This document shows, in pieces, positions 23,877 through 36,386 of a stretch of DNA of 64,000 nt. The position numbers and the translations under genes were made by a program. The notes below the pieces were generated by a model. The model ran no database searches. It worked only from the letters and a program-made list of their open reading frames with translations, and had not been told where the DNA came from. Numbering within the stretch: the stretch's first letter is position 1; the number at the start of each line of letters is the position of its first letter. The stretch comes from Pyronema omphalodes (Eukaryota; Ascomycota; Pezizomycetes; Pezizales; Pyronemataceae). The stretch is taken from contig JAJJXM010000053.1 in assembly GCA_024516155.1 (NCBI GenBank), positions 1 through 64,000 on the forward strand, in the 5' to 3' direction.

Positions 23877-26624
23877 ATGACTAGACCAAATGCCGTGAGA
23901 GCTGGTAAGTTAACCCGACCCCATAAACCCCCTTAAAGATAAGCACTACGAAAAACGTCATCGCGGCTCCAAGTTCCCGAGCAGAGCTTGTCTTGACACC
24001 GGAATTCGGGGTTTTGAAAGTCCTATATGCCTTTATCCTCTCTCTACAAGCAAGTAATCCGACCCAGCTAACACCCTCACCCTCAGACACGCTCGACCTC
24101 CAGCACCGCGACGCACCCACAGCCTCCGACCACAGTGCGGCTCCCAGTAACCCAGCTGCCAATGCTTCCGGCTTCGGGGCACACCAGACACAGGCAATCC
24201 GAAATGTTGCAGCCGAGCAGGCATCGGCGCAACAAGGACAACATACTCAGATGGGACAGCAGGAGGGGGATGAGCTTGACAAGGAGTTGGCAGATGCTGA
24301 GATCGCGGGCGAAGACAGCGGGTTCGACGATGATGAGATGGACAAAATGTCGAGCTCGCCGAGTATTGCTGATGGTGGGGTTTCTTGTCGCCGCGTATTA
24401 TGCGGGTGTTTGACCATTGAATAAGTGGTGTTAACAACTGACAGAGGATATCGACTTTGAAATGGTCTACGCATTACACCACTTCAATGCTACGGTAGAG
24501 GGACAGGCAAATGCCGCAAAGGGAGAACACATGGTTCTACTTGACGATAGTAATTCGTACTGGTGGTTGGTTAGGATTGTGAGGGACTCTTCAATAGGTA
24601 GGCCGTCCGGATGCCTCCCGCCTATTTTGCTGACACTTGGAAGGATATTTGCCAGCTGAGCATATTGAGACACCTACGGAACGTCTTGCTCGGTTAAACA
24701 AGCATAGGAATATTGACCTGGCCGCCAACATGCTTAGCGACACCACGCCAGAGAAAAGTCGAAACCCCTTGAAGAAGATCCGCGCCCGTCGCAACACTAA
24801 AAAAACTGTGGCTTTCACCGATCCTATCTATCACGAAGCTTCAGAATATGAATACAGCGACGAGGAGGAAGAAGGCGCCGAAGGCCCCGAGGGTGAAGAA
24901 CAGGAAGAAGGTAATACCGCGGATGCCACAAAATTGGAACCCACCCAGGACCCAGCAACCAACGAGGATTTAGGCGCGGACCCAGTCGCAAGGGAAAAAC
25001 CTCAACAATCTGTCAACGTCATCACTCCTCCTACGGATCCAAGAGTCAGCAATGAACTGCAGAGAAAGACCAGTAATGAATCAGAACAGGGTGTGAAGCT
25101 AAGAGCAAACCCTACACCCGCAGGTTTGCGCCATCCGGACTCCGCAATCTTCAATGATGAAAACCACGGAACCAAAAAGCTTACATTGACCCCTAATTTA
25201 CTTCGTGATGATGGAGTGAGCGCTCCTCCCACGAAACCAGAAGTTATTAAAGGACGAGGTTCCATGGACCGCGAGAAGACGGCGATGAAAACAAGAGAAG
25301 AATCGGTTATTTCGCCACCGCCCAACTCCAAGGGCCGTATGAAGAAGGGAGGAGTTCTCGGCAATCTCTTCAAGAAACGCAACAAGAAGGGCAAGAAGGA
25401 AGAAGAAGATGAGCTAGAGGACTGGTTGCACTCTGGTACTGAAAAGTCCTCAGAGCAAAAGATGTCACTCGATAGTAGTCGTTCCAGCGAGAGTAAGGAT
25501 TCTCCCGGTGTGCGTTCCGACGAGGGTAGGAAAGAGCGTGAGGAGGCAATGTTGCGTGAGGAGCAGCGAAAGCAGCAAGAAGTTCTCCGAGCAAGGATGG
25601 AACAAGAGGCTCGTGAGGCCGCTCAAAAGAAAGCCCAGGTTGCCGTCTCCACATCCTCATCTATCCGCCGGGTAGAATCCGCCGACAGTGCAACCGCCGG
25701 AACCCCCGTAACAGGACCCGCCCCAGGAGCCATCGGATCCCCCGGACCCGCCGTAGGACCAGCCGCCATTGCTTCCCCACCACCTGCTCAGACTCAACCA
25801 AAGGCTTCTCCATTGGATACGGTTTCTTTACCCAGTGCTCTCCGGGTAGCTCCCCCAGAACAGGTCAAACCAAGGTCTCCCGCACCGACCACAGCAATTG
25901 ACACCCAAATTGCAGACCATTACCGGTACGGACAACGAAGACCCTCGGAATCCGACACCCCAAGTTCAATCAACAAACCAGCATATTCTCCACAGACTTA
26001 CCAACCGTATCCATCAACATCTTCCACCATTACCTCCCCTACCAAATCTTCAAGTGCTTTCACAACTCCAAGGAATTTCGATAGATTATCGGAATCCCCA
26101 GAAGAAATCTCCTTCCATGATGCGGCCGAACGCAATGATCCTCTCGACAATTCTTCTGGCCCCGAATCCCCAGAACCTCATTCCCCCGCAACAAGCGCAA
26201 CAAGCGAACAGGAAATAGAGATAATCCATCGTAGTAATACATTTGATACGGCTGTTACTAGTCCTGATAGCGGGGCAGAAATGAATAGTATCAACGGGGA
26301 TATGTTACATCCGGGCCATACAATCACCCGGAGTTGGTCCGATTGGAGTCTCAGAACTTATTTTGAGGACGATAATGATGTTAGGGATATGCTTATCGTA
26401 GTCCAACAGGATAAGGGAGAGACCAAGAAACCAGGAAACCCACATCCGGAGATTGCTCCATTGTTTGCGCCAAGTTCAAGGAAGTTGGCAGATTTAACAA
26501 AGGTAAAAAAATATTTTTATTCAATTTACAGGGAAACAAACGTTGCTAACAGGGTTAATAGCAACTCGACGGAATGCTAGGCGACTGGTTACAACGAAGA
26601 AGCACTCGGAGCACCAAAGCGTAA
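23877..26624 (+). CDS. TEA4: SH3-domain polarity protein, Tea4/TeaC/Bud14 family
   Basis: Five exons: 23877-23904, 24087-24374, 24445-24597, 24644-26502 and 26562-26624, giving 796 residues. Introns are GT-AG with CTAAC or CTGAC branch sites; intron 2 has a weak GTGGGG donor. The SH3 domain is at residues 110-165 (ALHHF, then WWLVR, then GYLPAEHIE), followed by the family block ETPTERLARLNKHRNIDL. KKTVAF (209-214) fits the RVxF site by which this family binds PP1. An acidic stretch (about 224-245), a basic GVLGNLFKKRNKK motif (393-405), a charged coiled-coil (452-491), a Pro/Ser-rich linker and a conserved C-terminus (SWSDWSLRTYFEDDNDVRDM, from 720) follow; it ends QLDGMLGDWLQRR. In yeasts the family links microtubule ends, formins and PP1 at sites of polarised growth. 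Exon 1 codes only nine residues; its start rests on splice-frame agreement and context. Confidence 0.92.
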
Positions 26625-27420
26625 CGGAATGAATCGATATCGATATCCTGCAAAAAATACAACACCGGGATTATCTTTTCATTTCCAAAATTATCAATTT
26701 TTTTCTTCACACAATCGTCATCATATATATTACAGTAATGCCGTCATGAAAAAGAAGTTATATATTTATACGACCCTGTTTCTTGCTTTTGATCAACCAA
26801 ACCAACCAACTATCGTCACTATCCTTTACCGACTTTGAAATCTTTTTTCTTTTTCCTTTTTTTTTTAGCTTCTTGTTAGCTTGTAGCTTGTAGCTGGTAC
26901 CTAGTAGCTGGAGATATTTTTTTATGGCACCTTGAAAAAAAAAGGGCTAAGTGGGGATTTATTGCAATGTGGATTTTTGCTTGTTTACTTTGCTTGTTTA
27001 CTTTGTTTTGTTTTTTTTTTCTTTTCGTTTTGCTTTTTTCGTTTTCTTTTTCTTTTGAAGAATAAAAAAGGCAGGATACCTGGAATTTTTTTGTTTTATA
27101 TCTTTGTTTTTTTTGTGTTTGAGATTTGTGTTTTTTTTTTATGTTTTTTTACTTTGACTGTTTTTTTTCTTTTACTTTGTTAGCTGGAGTTATTTTTTTT
27201 TTGTGTCTTGCTTCTTGCTTCTTGTGTTTTTTTTTTTTTTTTTCCTTGCTGTTGATTTTGCGTTTTCGATTTTCCGATTGATTGCTTGATATGTATCCTT
27301 TCTTCCTTTTCTTTTATCTTTTTTTCTTTTTTTCTTTTATCTGTTCTTTTGGCATTATGCTTCCTTTGTGGCTTTGTTTCCTCATGTTTTTTTAGCTTGG
27401 ATTCTATTGTAGCTTCAGTT
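26625..27420 (+). other. TEA4 3' flank and T-rich tract
   Basis: About 230 bp of ordinary sequence is followed by strongly T-rich DNA with TTTTC/TTTTG runs (26840-27400). The T-rich part is low-complexity and no ORF in it is credible. The 3' end of the TEA4 transcript probably lies in 26650-26850; I see no distinct polyadenylation signal to fix it. Confidence 0.4.
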
Positions 27421-27439
27421 TGCTGTGCTGTGATTAATT

Positions 27440-27516
27440 TGCTGTGATTGCTGATTGCTGTGATTGCTATGATTGCTGTGATTGCTGTGATTGCTGTGAT
27501 TGCTGTGATTGCTGTG
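27440..27516. repeat. GATTGCTGT 9-mer tandem repeat
   Basis: About eight copies, mostly exact, just before the right array begins. Confidence 0.9.
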
Positions 27517-27544
27517 ATGTGATTTCTGTGATGTGCTGTGAATT

Positions 27545-28340
27545 AAACGCAAAGTCAAAGTTACATAAATAAATAAATACAGGTTTGTATTTAATATTTT
27601 TTGCCCACCACCATTACCACCACCACCACCACCACATGAGCGCCTAGAGCTTATCAAAATCAAAATCAAAATCAAAATCCTTTAACGCTAACAATACATG
27701 CCATTGTCCAACTTAAATCACTACAAACCAACCAATAACTCAGAACAAGATCCTAAAACCTGGATCTTACAAAAACGATATCTCATCGTGACTCGTCTAT
27801 TGAGCTGTTTACCGGGAGTCAGTTACAGCCATAGAAATAAATGCAAACATAAACAAGGCGAAGTTGCCTAGGCTCTATACCTACCCACTTACCCGTGCAC
27901 CAGAAGAAATACAGAGGAAATACAATCTACAGAGGCAACCAACAAATTTCCAATTGCGGAATTCCGAGATTTGGAAATCGTTAGCGGGTGATAAATTCAT
28001 TATCCCGCATCGAGACCTAGTGGAGAAAAAAGGATAGTAAATTCGTAACTTACCAGCAGACGATGCTAACGAAAACAAAAAATAACCCAGAGGACCGGAG
28101 GTTCTGTTGTTTATTTACCTTATCGATAAAGCCTGGAGAAAACAGAGACGGGAGGTGTTGGTGCTGATATAGGCGACAGCAGCTAGAAATATTGTTTGTT
28201 GGCTTTGGTTTAGGGGATAAGATGTAAAAGTGGAGGGAGACAAGAAAAGGTGTAAAGATTAAGAGGTTAGATTATGTGTTAGACGTGGAGGATGGAGGAA
28301 ATAGTGTTGGAACGGCAGGAATGGTTTTCAGCCACTGCAA
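27545..28340 (+). repeat. Long-unit module, right copy 1
   Basis: It opens with the module head (GTTTGTATTT followed by a C/A-rich run and CTTATCAAAATC), then AGGCGAAGTTGCCTA and GGTTCTGTTGTTTATT, as in 37600-38000 and 49620-50010. A TCAAAA run (about 27653-27680) is a local expansion of the TCAAAGTCAAAATC seen in the sister copies. Confidence 0.6.
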
Positions 28341-28740
28341 TGGTAAAATTAGTTTAGGGCAAACCAAAGGGAATTCATCAGTGATGCATTACTTTTTAAG
28401 TTTATAATTGCAGTAAGTGTAGGAGATATATTGGAGTGATATTGCAGAGATGGCGGGGCGTTGCAGCGCGGCGGAACATGCGGCGAATCGAGTGATTGTG
28501 CATGTACCAAAGCTACTTTCAACCGCCCACATCTTCTCATGCCGAGTTATACCCTCTCTGGAGTCATGCCACATTACATTGATATATCTCAAGTTCAGAA
28601 AGCGCATCAACTGACACAGGTACCCTGTCATTTTCCGTCCCTTAACAAGCCCCATCAGCGCCGCCCCAAGCGCAGGACGATTTCAACCCTTGCAACATGT
28701 ATAAATACAGCCTCCTGTCCATACAGATAACTGCCGAGTG

Positions 28741-28821
28741 TGCCTGGTGTAGTGGCTTATACAACTTGAAGTGGTGAGGAAAGCGTGTCTGCGAACCCCG
28801 GTTCGAGTCCGCTCATCTGAC
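28741..28821 (+). repeat. tRNA-like Pol III core, copy R1
   Basis: Consensus core. A box TGGTGTAGTGGC (28745-28756) and B box GGTTCGAGTCC (28800-28810) are separated by 43 bp, within the usual range for tRNA promoters. T-runs at 28865-28870 and 28873-28879 could end a Pol III transcript of about 130 nt. The sequence does not fold into a proper cloverleaf: acceptor and anticodon stems do not pair. Confidence 0.8.
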
Positions 28822-30504
28822 TTGTTCGGATGATGCTGCGAGGCCTCACCAGCGCGATGCTCGGTTTTTTGATTTTTTTGTTAAGCGAGAAGCTTATTAT
28901 AATTTTATTTTGCTCTGATCAACGTAATGTTTCAAGTGAAGGAAAGATTTGTATTGAGAGTTGACGGGGGTCGTAATTGAACACTTGAGACCGGCATACT
29001 GGGGGCAAGACACTTGTAATGAGCCTGGCGTCAACACAGTATCCAAAGTCGATCATCACCTTTCTGCTAGAAACGCCGTAACGTGAAAGAAGTCAATTTT
29101 CTCATAGCGGGTCTATACCACAACCGACAGGCATATTTTATTTCTATCACCAGACAATTAAATAATTTTGATTACGAACCGCATCTGACCGCATCTTAGT
29201 TTTTCAATTATACACCTCCTCACCTCCCAGTCAAAGCAAGCCATCTCGAGACCGGCATACTCGGGGTAAGAGGCTCATTATCAGTATGGCATCAACACTG
29301 TACCCAACGTCAATTACCACTCCTCTTCAAGCAATGCGGCTTCATAACAGCAGTCTATCTCCTCACAGCAGGCCTATACCAAAGTTTGACAGCCATATTT
29401 CCTTGACAAATCTGAAAGCTTCCCCGGCTGACGCCGACGCCGATTTCGACACTCACCAATGCCGAGTCATATATCGTGATTACCCATCACTATTTCTCTT
29501 ACAATTCCCACCGTTTTGTTAGTCGCGTTTTGCAATCGGTTTACAGATACGGAAGGTGCTGGTGTTGATATAGTAGCTAGAAGTATTGTCAGTTAGCTTT
29601 GGTTTAGGGGATAAGAAATAAAAGTGGAGGGAGACAAGGGGAGGGGTGGAGGATGTACCTTGCAGTAGTAATGGCTGATAGCTTGATGGAATGATGGAAT
29701 GATTACTGATTTATTGGTTGCGGAAATATGGTGGCTTGTTCTTTATTCTATTCATCACGGTTAGCAAGATGGAAGTTGGAACAGAAAATGGAAGAATTGG
29801 AATATATCCTGCTTGCTGAACCATCAGAGGCGTCACCAGGCTTCAAGGCCCCGATATTAATCGTGTCTCGATGGTAGATGGTAGTCGGATGTCGAGTTAA
29901 TCAAGGTTGAAAAAGGAAGGGAAAGACTGTTGGCCGCTGCAACAAGATTAATGAACAAAAATAGGAAATGGTGGGTGAAGTAAACATACCGCTTTACCGA
30001 CTGAGGCGGAGGACAAAAACCGCTGTTTGTATTTGTACCATTTTTACCGTCGCTCAGATGTATTTGAGGCATGGTTAGATTATGTGTGAGATGTGGAGGA
30101 TGGAGGAAATAGTGTTGGAACGGCAAGAATGGTTTTCAGCCACTGCAATGGTAAAATTAGTTTAGGACAAACCAAAGGGAATTCATCAGTGATGCATTAC
30201 TTTTTAAGTTTATAATTGCAGTAAGTGTAGAATATATATTGGAGTGATATTGCAGAGTTGGCGGGGCGTTGCAGCGCGGCGGGACAGGCGGCGATTCTAG
30301 TGATTGTACATGTATCAAAGCTGCTTTCAACCGCCCATATCTCCTTATGCCGAGTTCTATCCCCTCTGAAGTGATCCCACATTACAATACATATATCAAG
30401 GGCTTAGAAAGCTCACCAACTGACAGACCCTGTCATTTTCCGTCCCATAAGAAGCCCTATCAGAGCCGCACTAACCCTATGGTACAAGAAAACGAGTGAG
30501 AGTG

Positions 30505-31030
30505 GTTTAGTTCAAACACCTTCGTGGTTTAGCTAAACACCGAAAGTGTTTAGTTAAACACCCTAAACACCAAAGTTGTTTAGTCTGATTTAAGGTGTTT
30601 AGCTAAACCACCCATCGTTGTTTAAAGGTGTTTAGTTAAACACCCCTAAACACCGAAGTTGTTTAGTGTGATTTACGGTGTTTAGCTAAACCACCCAGCG
30701 TTGTTTAGTTAAACAACTACCTTGATTTTTTTTTTTTGAGGGGTTTATTTAAACACCCTAGGGGTGTTTAAATAAACACCTTCTTTTTCGCTTATTCTTC
30801 GGGGTTTTTTTCAACATCCTAGGGGTGTTTAAGGATGTTTAAATAAACACCTTCTTTTTTGCTTATTTTTCGGTGTTTACCTAGGGGTGTTTAAGGATGT
30901 TTAAATAAACACATTCTTTTTCGCTTATTCTTTGGTGTTTATTTAAACACCCTAGGGGTGTTCAAATAAACACCTTCTTCTTCGCTTATTCTTCGGGGTT
31001 TATTTGAACTGTCCTCTGATGTTCAAATAA
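30505..31030. repeat. Left GTGTTTA/TAAACAC inverted-motif array
   Basis: Dense GTGTTTA and TAAACAC words, many joined as palindromes. From about 30745 they form roughly 75-bp tandem units that include CCTAGGGGTGTTTAA and TTCTTTTTCGCTTATTC. Confidence 0.8.
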
Positions 31031-31699
31031 ACATCTACAGTCCACTTCCTAGGGATGGCTTTTCCATGGTTCATATAAATCACCCTGCACTGTTCTACTG
31101 AACATTCAGTTTTAAACTGTAGAGCTGTGTTCTGCTTATGTTTGTTGATGGAAGTGGATATTGCCTTAGTGCGCATCCCTTCCTTATGTTCTGTTCGTTC
31201 TGCCGTTGTTGTTCCTCGTTCTTCATCCATTTCATTCACTTGTTTCTCCACCTCCATCTTTCCCTCTTGTTCGACTGTAAGTTTTTCCTCATGTCCAATG
31301 TTTGTCCCTCAACAGAATTTGCTAGTTCATACACCATACACCACCGGAGGGAAAAAAGAGAGAGAGAGGGGGAATTGGGATATGAACTTCTAGATACTCG
31401 CTGAGTCAAGTACTGCAAACCAACCCCACAAATATCCACAATGCTAACCAGACAAACAGTATGCTCAGAAAACCTAAGTCTATTTCTTGAAGCGATCCAT
31501 GATTCCAGCATATATAAGGGTCAATTAAAAAAGGCACAAAGCGAATGGTACTATACAGAGAGCAGGAGCAGGAGTAGGAGGGGTGAGGAGGGAGGTGGGA
31601 GGTTCCTGTATGTATAGATAGAGGACTTGGCAATAGCTAGAGACATGTTATGTAATGAGCGAGTGGTTTAGTAATTAATTTAAAACATTTAAAAAATAT

Positions 31700-32040
31700 C
31701 TGAGGTGCTTGATCAAACCACTATTGTGCAAGGTGTTTAAATCGGTGTTTGAAGGTGTTTAGTAGGTGTTTAAATCGGTGTTTAAAGGTGTTTAAAGGTG
31801 TTTAAATCGGTGTTTAAGGGTGTTTAGATCGGTGTTTAAAGGTGTTTAAAGGTGTTTAAATTGGTGTTTAAATCGTTGTTTAAAGGTGTTTAGTAGGTGT
31901 TTAAAGGTGTTTAGTAGGTGTTTAAAGGTGTTTAGTAGGTGTTTAAAGAGGTGTTTAGTAGGTGTTTAAAGAGGTGTTTAGTAGGTGTTTAAAGGTGTTT
32001 AGTAGGTGTTTAAAGAGGTGTTTAGTAAATGAATTTTGCG
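31700..32040. repeat. Right GGTGTTTA direct array
   Basis: Direct copies of GGTGTTTAAA and GGTGTTTAGTA in tandem, some 25 in total, forming the right subterminal region of the inserted element. Confidence 0.85.
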
Positions 32041-32183
32041 GGTGTTTGAATTAAACACCTTTTGTGGTTTAAAGTGTGGTTTGATTAAACACCTTTTTTT
32101 TGTACCACAGGGCTAAGCGCAGGTCCATTTCAACCCTTGCAAAATAAATACAGCCTGCTGTCCGTACAGATAACAGCCGAGTG

Positions 32184-32264
32184 TGCCTGGTGTAGTGGCT
32201 TATACAACTTGAAGTGGAGAGGAAAGCGTGTCTGCGAACCCCGGTTCGAGTCCGCTCATCTGAC
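32184..32264 (+). repeat. tRNA-like Pol III core, copy R2
   Basis: Boxes intact; one T/A change (gtggagagg). Confidence 0.8.
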
Positions 32265-33452
32265 TTGGTCGGATGATGCTGTGAGGCCTTACTAGCGCGA
32301 TGCTCGGCTTTTTAATGTTTTTGTTAAGTGAGAAGCTTATTATATTTTTATTTTCTCGGGTTAATGTGATGTTTTAAGTGAAGGAAGAATATGTGTTTGG
32401 GGTCACTGGGGTCGTAATCGAACACTCGAGACCGGCACACTCGGGGTAAGAAGCTCATTATCGGTATGGCAGCAACACAGTATCATGACTCCACTATCAC
32501 TCTGCCGCAGCAACACCACTAATATGAAATGAGGTTATATGCTTGCAGAAGGTCCATGCCATAGTTCAAAATCTATATATCCTCTCCATCTCCCGGTAAT
32601 TACTTAATCCAGATTATGATCCGCATTCTACCCCAACATCTTAAGCTTCGATTACATACCCCCTCAACTGCCAGTCAAAACAAGCCATAATCTCCTGGAT
32701 AACTGGAATTACACGATATAACAGGAATTCTGCAGTATAACAAATAGCTATTTTTCTTACCGTAAGTGTTTTGTCCAATTTGTGGTCGATGAGGTCTTGG
32801 CGTCGAATGCACTCCAAATACCGGACTGTTCTACCAGACCTTGCGCCTTGGATATTACAGTATGAATCATAGGTATCAAAACGAGTCACAGCACTGGATA
32901 CCCTAGGGTTTGTTCCAGGAGTTTCCTTCTGTTTGCATTGATGCTGTCTGTACCGTCTCTTTCCGAAGTTTGAGACTTAGCTACGGAAGGTGTGGAACAT
33001 GGAGGATAGAGGACGTGGGGTTCGAACGGCAGAAATGGGGGGCAGCCGATGCAATAGTGTGATTAGTTTATAGAGTTCACTGAGGAAGATTCAACGGAGA
33101 TGCAGTAGTCTTTGCAAATAAATTTTCACTGAATGTAGCAGATAAGTTACAATGATATTACAAGGTTGGGAAGGTGCTTGTTGCGCGGCGGAGCATGCGG
33201 CTATTCGAGTGATGCCCCATGTATATCCAAATTAGCCGCTCACAAAAGCCCACTTTTTCTGCCTCGTCCTATCTACACCCAAGTCATCTCTCAGAATAAT
33301 GCACATACCGTAAGTCTACAAACCTTTTATAATCACACCCCCTATCATTTTCCGTCCCATAATAAGCCCCATCTGAGCCGCACAAAGCGCAGGGCGATTT
33401 CAACCCTTGCAACATAAATACAGCCTGCTGTCCTTACAGACAACACCGAGTG

Positions 33453-33533
33453 TGCCTGGTGTAGTGGCCTATACAACTTGAAGTGGTGAGGAAAGCGTGT
33501 CTGCGAACCCCGGTTCGAGTCCGCTCATCCGAC
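33453..33533 (+). repeat. tRNA-like Pol III core, copy R3
   Basis: Boxes intact; ggcctatac after the A box and catccgac after the B box. Confidence 0.8.
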
Positions 33534-33882
33534 TTGGTCGGATGATGCTGAGAGGCCTCACCAGCGCGATGCTCGGCTTTTTGATTTTTTTGTTGAGCGA
33601 GAAGCTTATTATCATTTTATTTTCCTCTGATCAACGTAATGTTTCAAGTGAAGGAAGGATTTTTGTTTGAAGTCTCTGGGGTTGTAATCGAACACTCCAG
33701 AGCGGCATACTCGGGGTAAGAGGCTCATTATCAGTATGGCATCAACACTGTACCCAACGTCAATTACCACTCCTCTTCTAACAATGCCGCTTCATAACAG
33801 CAGTCTATCTCCTCACAGCAGGCCTATACCAAAGTTTGATAGCCATATTTCCTTGACAAATCTGAAAGCTTCCCCGGCTGAC

Positions 33883-34932
33883 ATTTACATTTACATTTTA
33901 CATTTTAATCATACACCGTTCGAGGCCTCTAAGGCCTATGCGGGAAACTATGGCACTGTCCAAATCCTGTCCTCGAGGCCGAAGCCTCCTAATGAGGCCC
34001 CCTAATCTCCTTATCCCCAAAAACGTCCCCACGCGAAAGAAAACAAAACTTTAACTCCCCACACCCCCTAAAGCCAATCTCGTAAGGAAAAAACAGAGAA
34101 AGAAAAGAAACAAACGTCTTCCAAAAGAAAAGAAAAACAACTTTGCCCATGCGTGTCCTCCTTTAAGTGAAAAAACAAAGGAAAAGGTACAGATAACACA
34201 AAAGAAACAAAAACACTCGCGTACTTTTCCATCTCTTGCGCTGCTATTCGTACCGCCTGCCAATCTGGGTTGCAGCCAGGTATTCCAAGATCGCTTTCGT
34301 GAGTCGATCGTCCCGAAAAATATTCACCACTTTCAAACGTCCCCGCGTCCTCCTCGGTCTCCCCGTAATTCTTTCCACCTCTTTCCGGAGCTTCCCAAAC
34401 TCCGATTGCCATCTCCGGCACTCTCCGAAGAGGTGTCCTCTGGTTTGACGTTGGTTGGACTCACACCACCAACAAGCGTCGGATTCTTTCTTCTTAATTC
34501 GTTTAAGGTGGGTTCCCACCAGTGCGTGGCCAGACGCGAGCTGGAGGAAGACCGCGGCTTTTCGCTTGGGCAGGTCCCGGAGGTCTGCTCGCAGACCAAA
34601 CTTGCGGCGTGGTCTGTAGGACTTGCTGGAGCGTAGGTCCTTAGTGATCCAACGCTTGGTAATATCAGCCAGAGTTTCAGTGGCTACTCTGTTGATGTGA
34701 GCGAGGGACGCTTCCGGGGGGTAAGGCAGGTTGGGTCGGTGCATCGAGTGAGCGCCTGTGCTTCACACCGATGCTGTGCACCCTGCTTAGCAGCCACATC
34801 TGCGGCTTCATTTTCCTCGATGTCGGAGTGTCCAGGAACCCAGCGGATTTGGACGTCGACGTCCCAATTGACGAAGTCCTTTACCAAACCGCGGATGCGG
34901 CGGGACAGGGACTGCCCAGGGCCGGGGTCCTC
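33883..34932 (-). pseudogene. Tad-like LINE fragment 1 (5'-truncated)
   Basis: Minus-strand remnant of a non-LTR retrotransposon. It begins within the end of an RNase H domain (VQIRWVPGHSDIEENEAADV, then AAKQG), has a frame break at a G-run near 34711, and continues to a stop at 34244 (protein end LEYLAATQIGRRYE). A zinc-knuckle-like C-x2-C-x9-H-x4-C motif (CWWCESNQRQTRGHLFGEC) is intact. The untranslated 3' part runs to a tail of TAAATG-like repeats at 33883-33905. The flanks are not a target-site duplication: both are pieces of the same array unit, so recombination followed insertion. It resembles fragment 2 at about 90% by eye. Confidence 0.8.
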
Positions 34933-36386
34933 TGGATCGGATGATGCTGAGAGGCCCCACCAGCGCGATGCTCGGCTTTTTGATTTTTTTGTTAAGCGAC
35001 AAGCTTATTATGTTTGATTTTCTCAGGTTAATATTATATTCTAAGCGAAGGAAAGATTTGTGTTTGGGGTCACTGGGGTTGTAATCGAACACTCGAGACC
35101 GGCATACTCGGGGTAAGAGGCTCATTATCAGTATGGCATCAACACTGTACCCAACGTCAATTACCACTCCTCTTCTAACAATGCCGCTTCATAACAGCAG
35201 TCTATCTCCTCACAGCAGGCCTATACCAAAGTTTGATAGCCATATTTCCTTGACAAATCTGAAAGCTTCCCCGGCTGACGCCGACGCCGATTTCGACACT
35301 CACCAATGCCGAGTCATATATCGTGATTACCCATCACTATTTCTCTTACAATTCCCACCGTTTTGTTAGTCGTGTTTTGCAATCGGTTTACAGATACGGA
35401 AGGTGCTGGTGTTGATATAGTAGCTAGAAGTATTGTCAGTTAGCTTTGGTTTAGGGGATAAGAAGTAAAAGTGGAGGGAGACAAGGGGAGGGGTGGAGGA
35501 TGTACCTTGCAGTAGTAATGGCTGATAGCTTGATGGCATGATGGAATGATTACTGATTTATTGGTTGCGGAAATATGGTGGCTTGTTCTTTATTCTATTC
35601 ATCACGGTTAGCAAGATGGAAGTTGGAACAGAAAATGGAAGAATTGGAATATATCCTGCTTGCTGAACCATCAGAGGCGTCACCAGGCTTCAAGGCCCCG
35701 ATATTAATCGTGTCTCGGTGGTAGATGGTACTCGGATGTCGAGTTGATCAAGGTTGAAAAAGGAAGGGAAAGACTGTTGGCCGCTGCAACAAGATCAATG
35801 AACAAAGATAGGAAATGGTGGGTGAAGTAAGCATACCGCTTTAACGACTGAGGCGAAAGACAAAAACTGCTGTTTGTATTTGTACCGTTTTTACTGTCTC
35901 TGAGATGTATTTGAGGCATGGTCAGATCATGTGTGAGACGTGGAGGATGGAGGAAATAGTGTTGGAACGGCAAGAATGGTTTTCAGCCACTGCAATGGTA
36001 AAATTAGTTTAGGGCCGACCAAAGGGAATTCATCAGTGATGCATTACTTTTTGAGCTTGTGATTGCAGTAAGTGTAGAAGATATATTGGAGTTATATTGC
36101 AGAGTTGGCGGGGCGTTGCAGCGCGGCGGGAATTGCGGCGATTCGAGTGATTGTACATGTATCAAAGCTGCTTTCAACCGCCCACATCTCCTTATGCCGA
36201 GTTCTATCCCCTCTGAAGTCATCCCACATAACAATACATATATCAAGAGTTTAGAAAGCTCACCAACTGACACACCCTGTCATTTTCCGTGCAGCATAAA
36301 CCCCATCAGAGCCGCTTCAAGCGCAGGGCGATTTCAACCCTTGCAACATAAGTCCCGCCTGCTGTCCATACAGATAACTCCGAGTG

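Larger units (their letters stand above)
30475..32112. mobile_element. CCCT-ended element with GTGTTTA arrays
   Basis: A 1638-bp insertion splits a unit at CTAA, which is present on both sides (30471-30474 and 32113-32116). Sister units read GCTAAGCGCA without interruption (for example at 45580). Ends are inverted: CCCTATGGTACAA on the left, CCCTGTGGTACAA as the reverse complement of the right. Both flanks of the interior are packed with GTGTTTA-type motifs, palindromic on the left (GTGTTTAGCTAAAC, GTGTTTAAATAAACAC) and mostly direct on the right. A less repetitive centre (31030-31680) holds only short ORFs. CCCT ends and a 4-bp target recall piggyBac, whose usual site is TTAA, but the family is not certain. 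Confidence 0.75.

Noticed and set aside
30505..32040. CRISPR-like array of GTGTTTA repeats
   Set aside because: Repeats are very short, spacing is irregular, the organism is a fungus, and the block lies inside a transposon with a target duplication.
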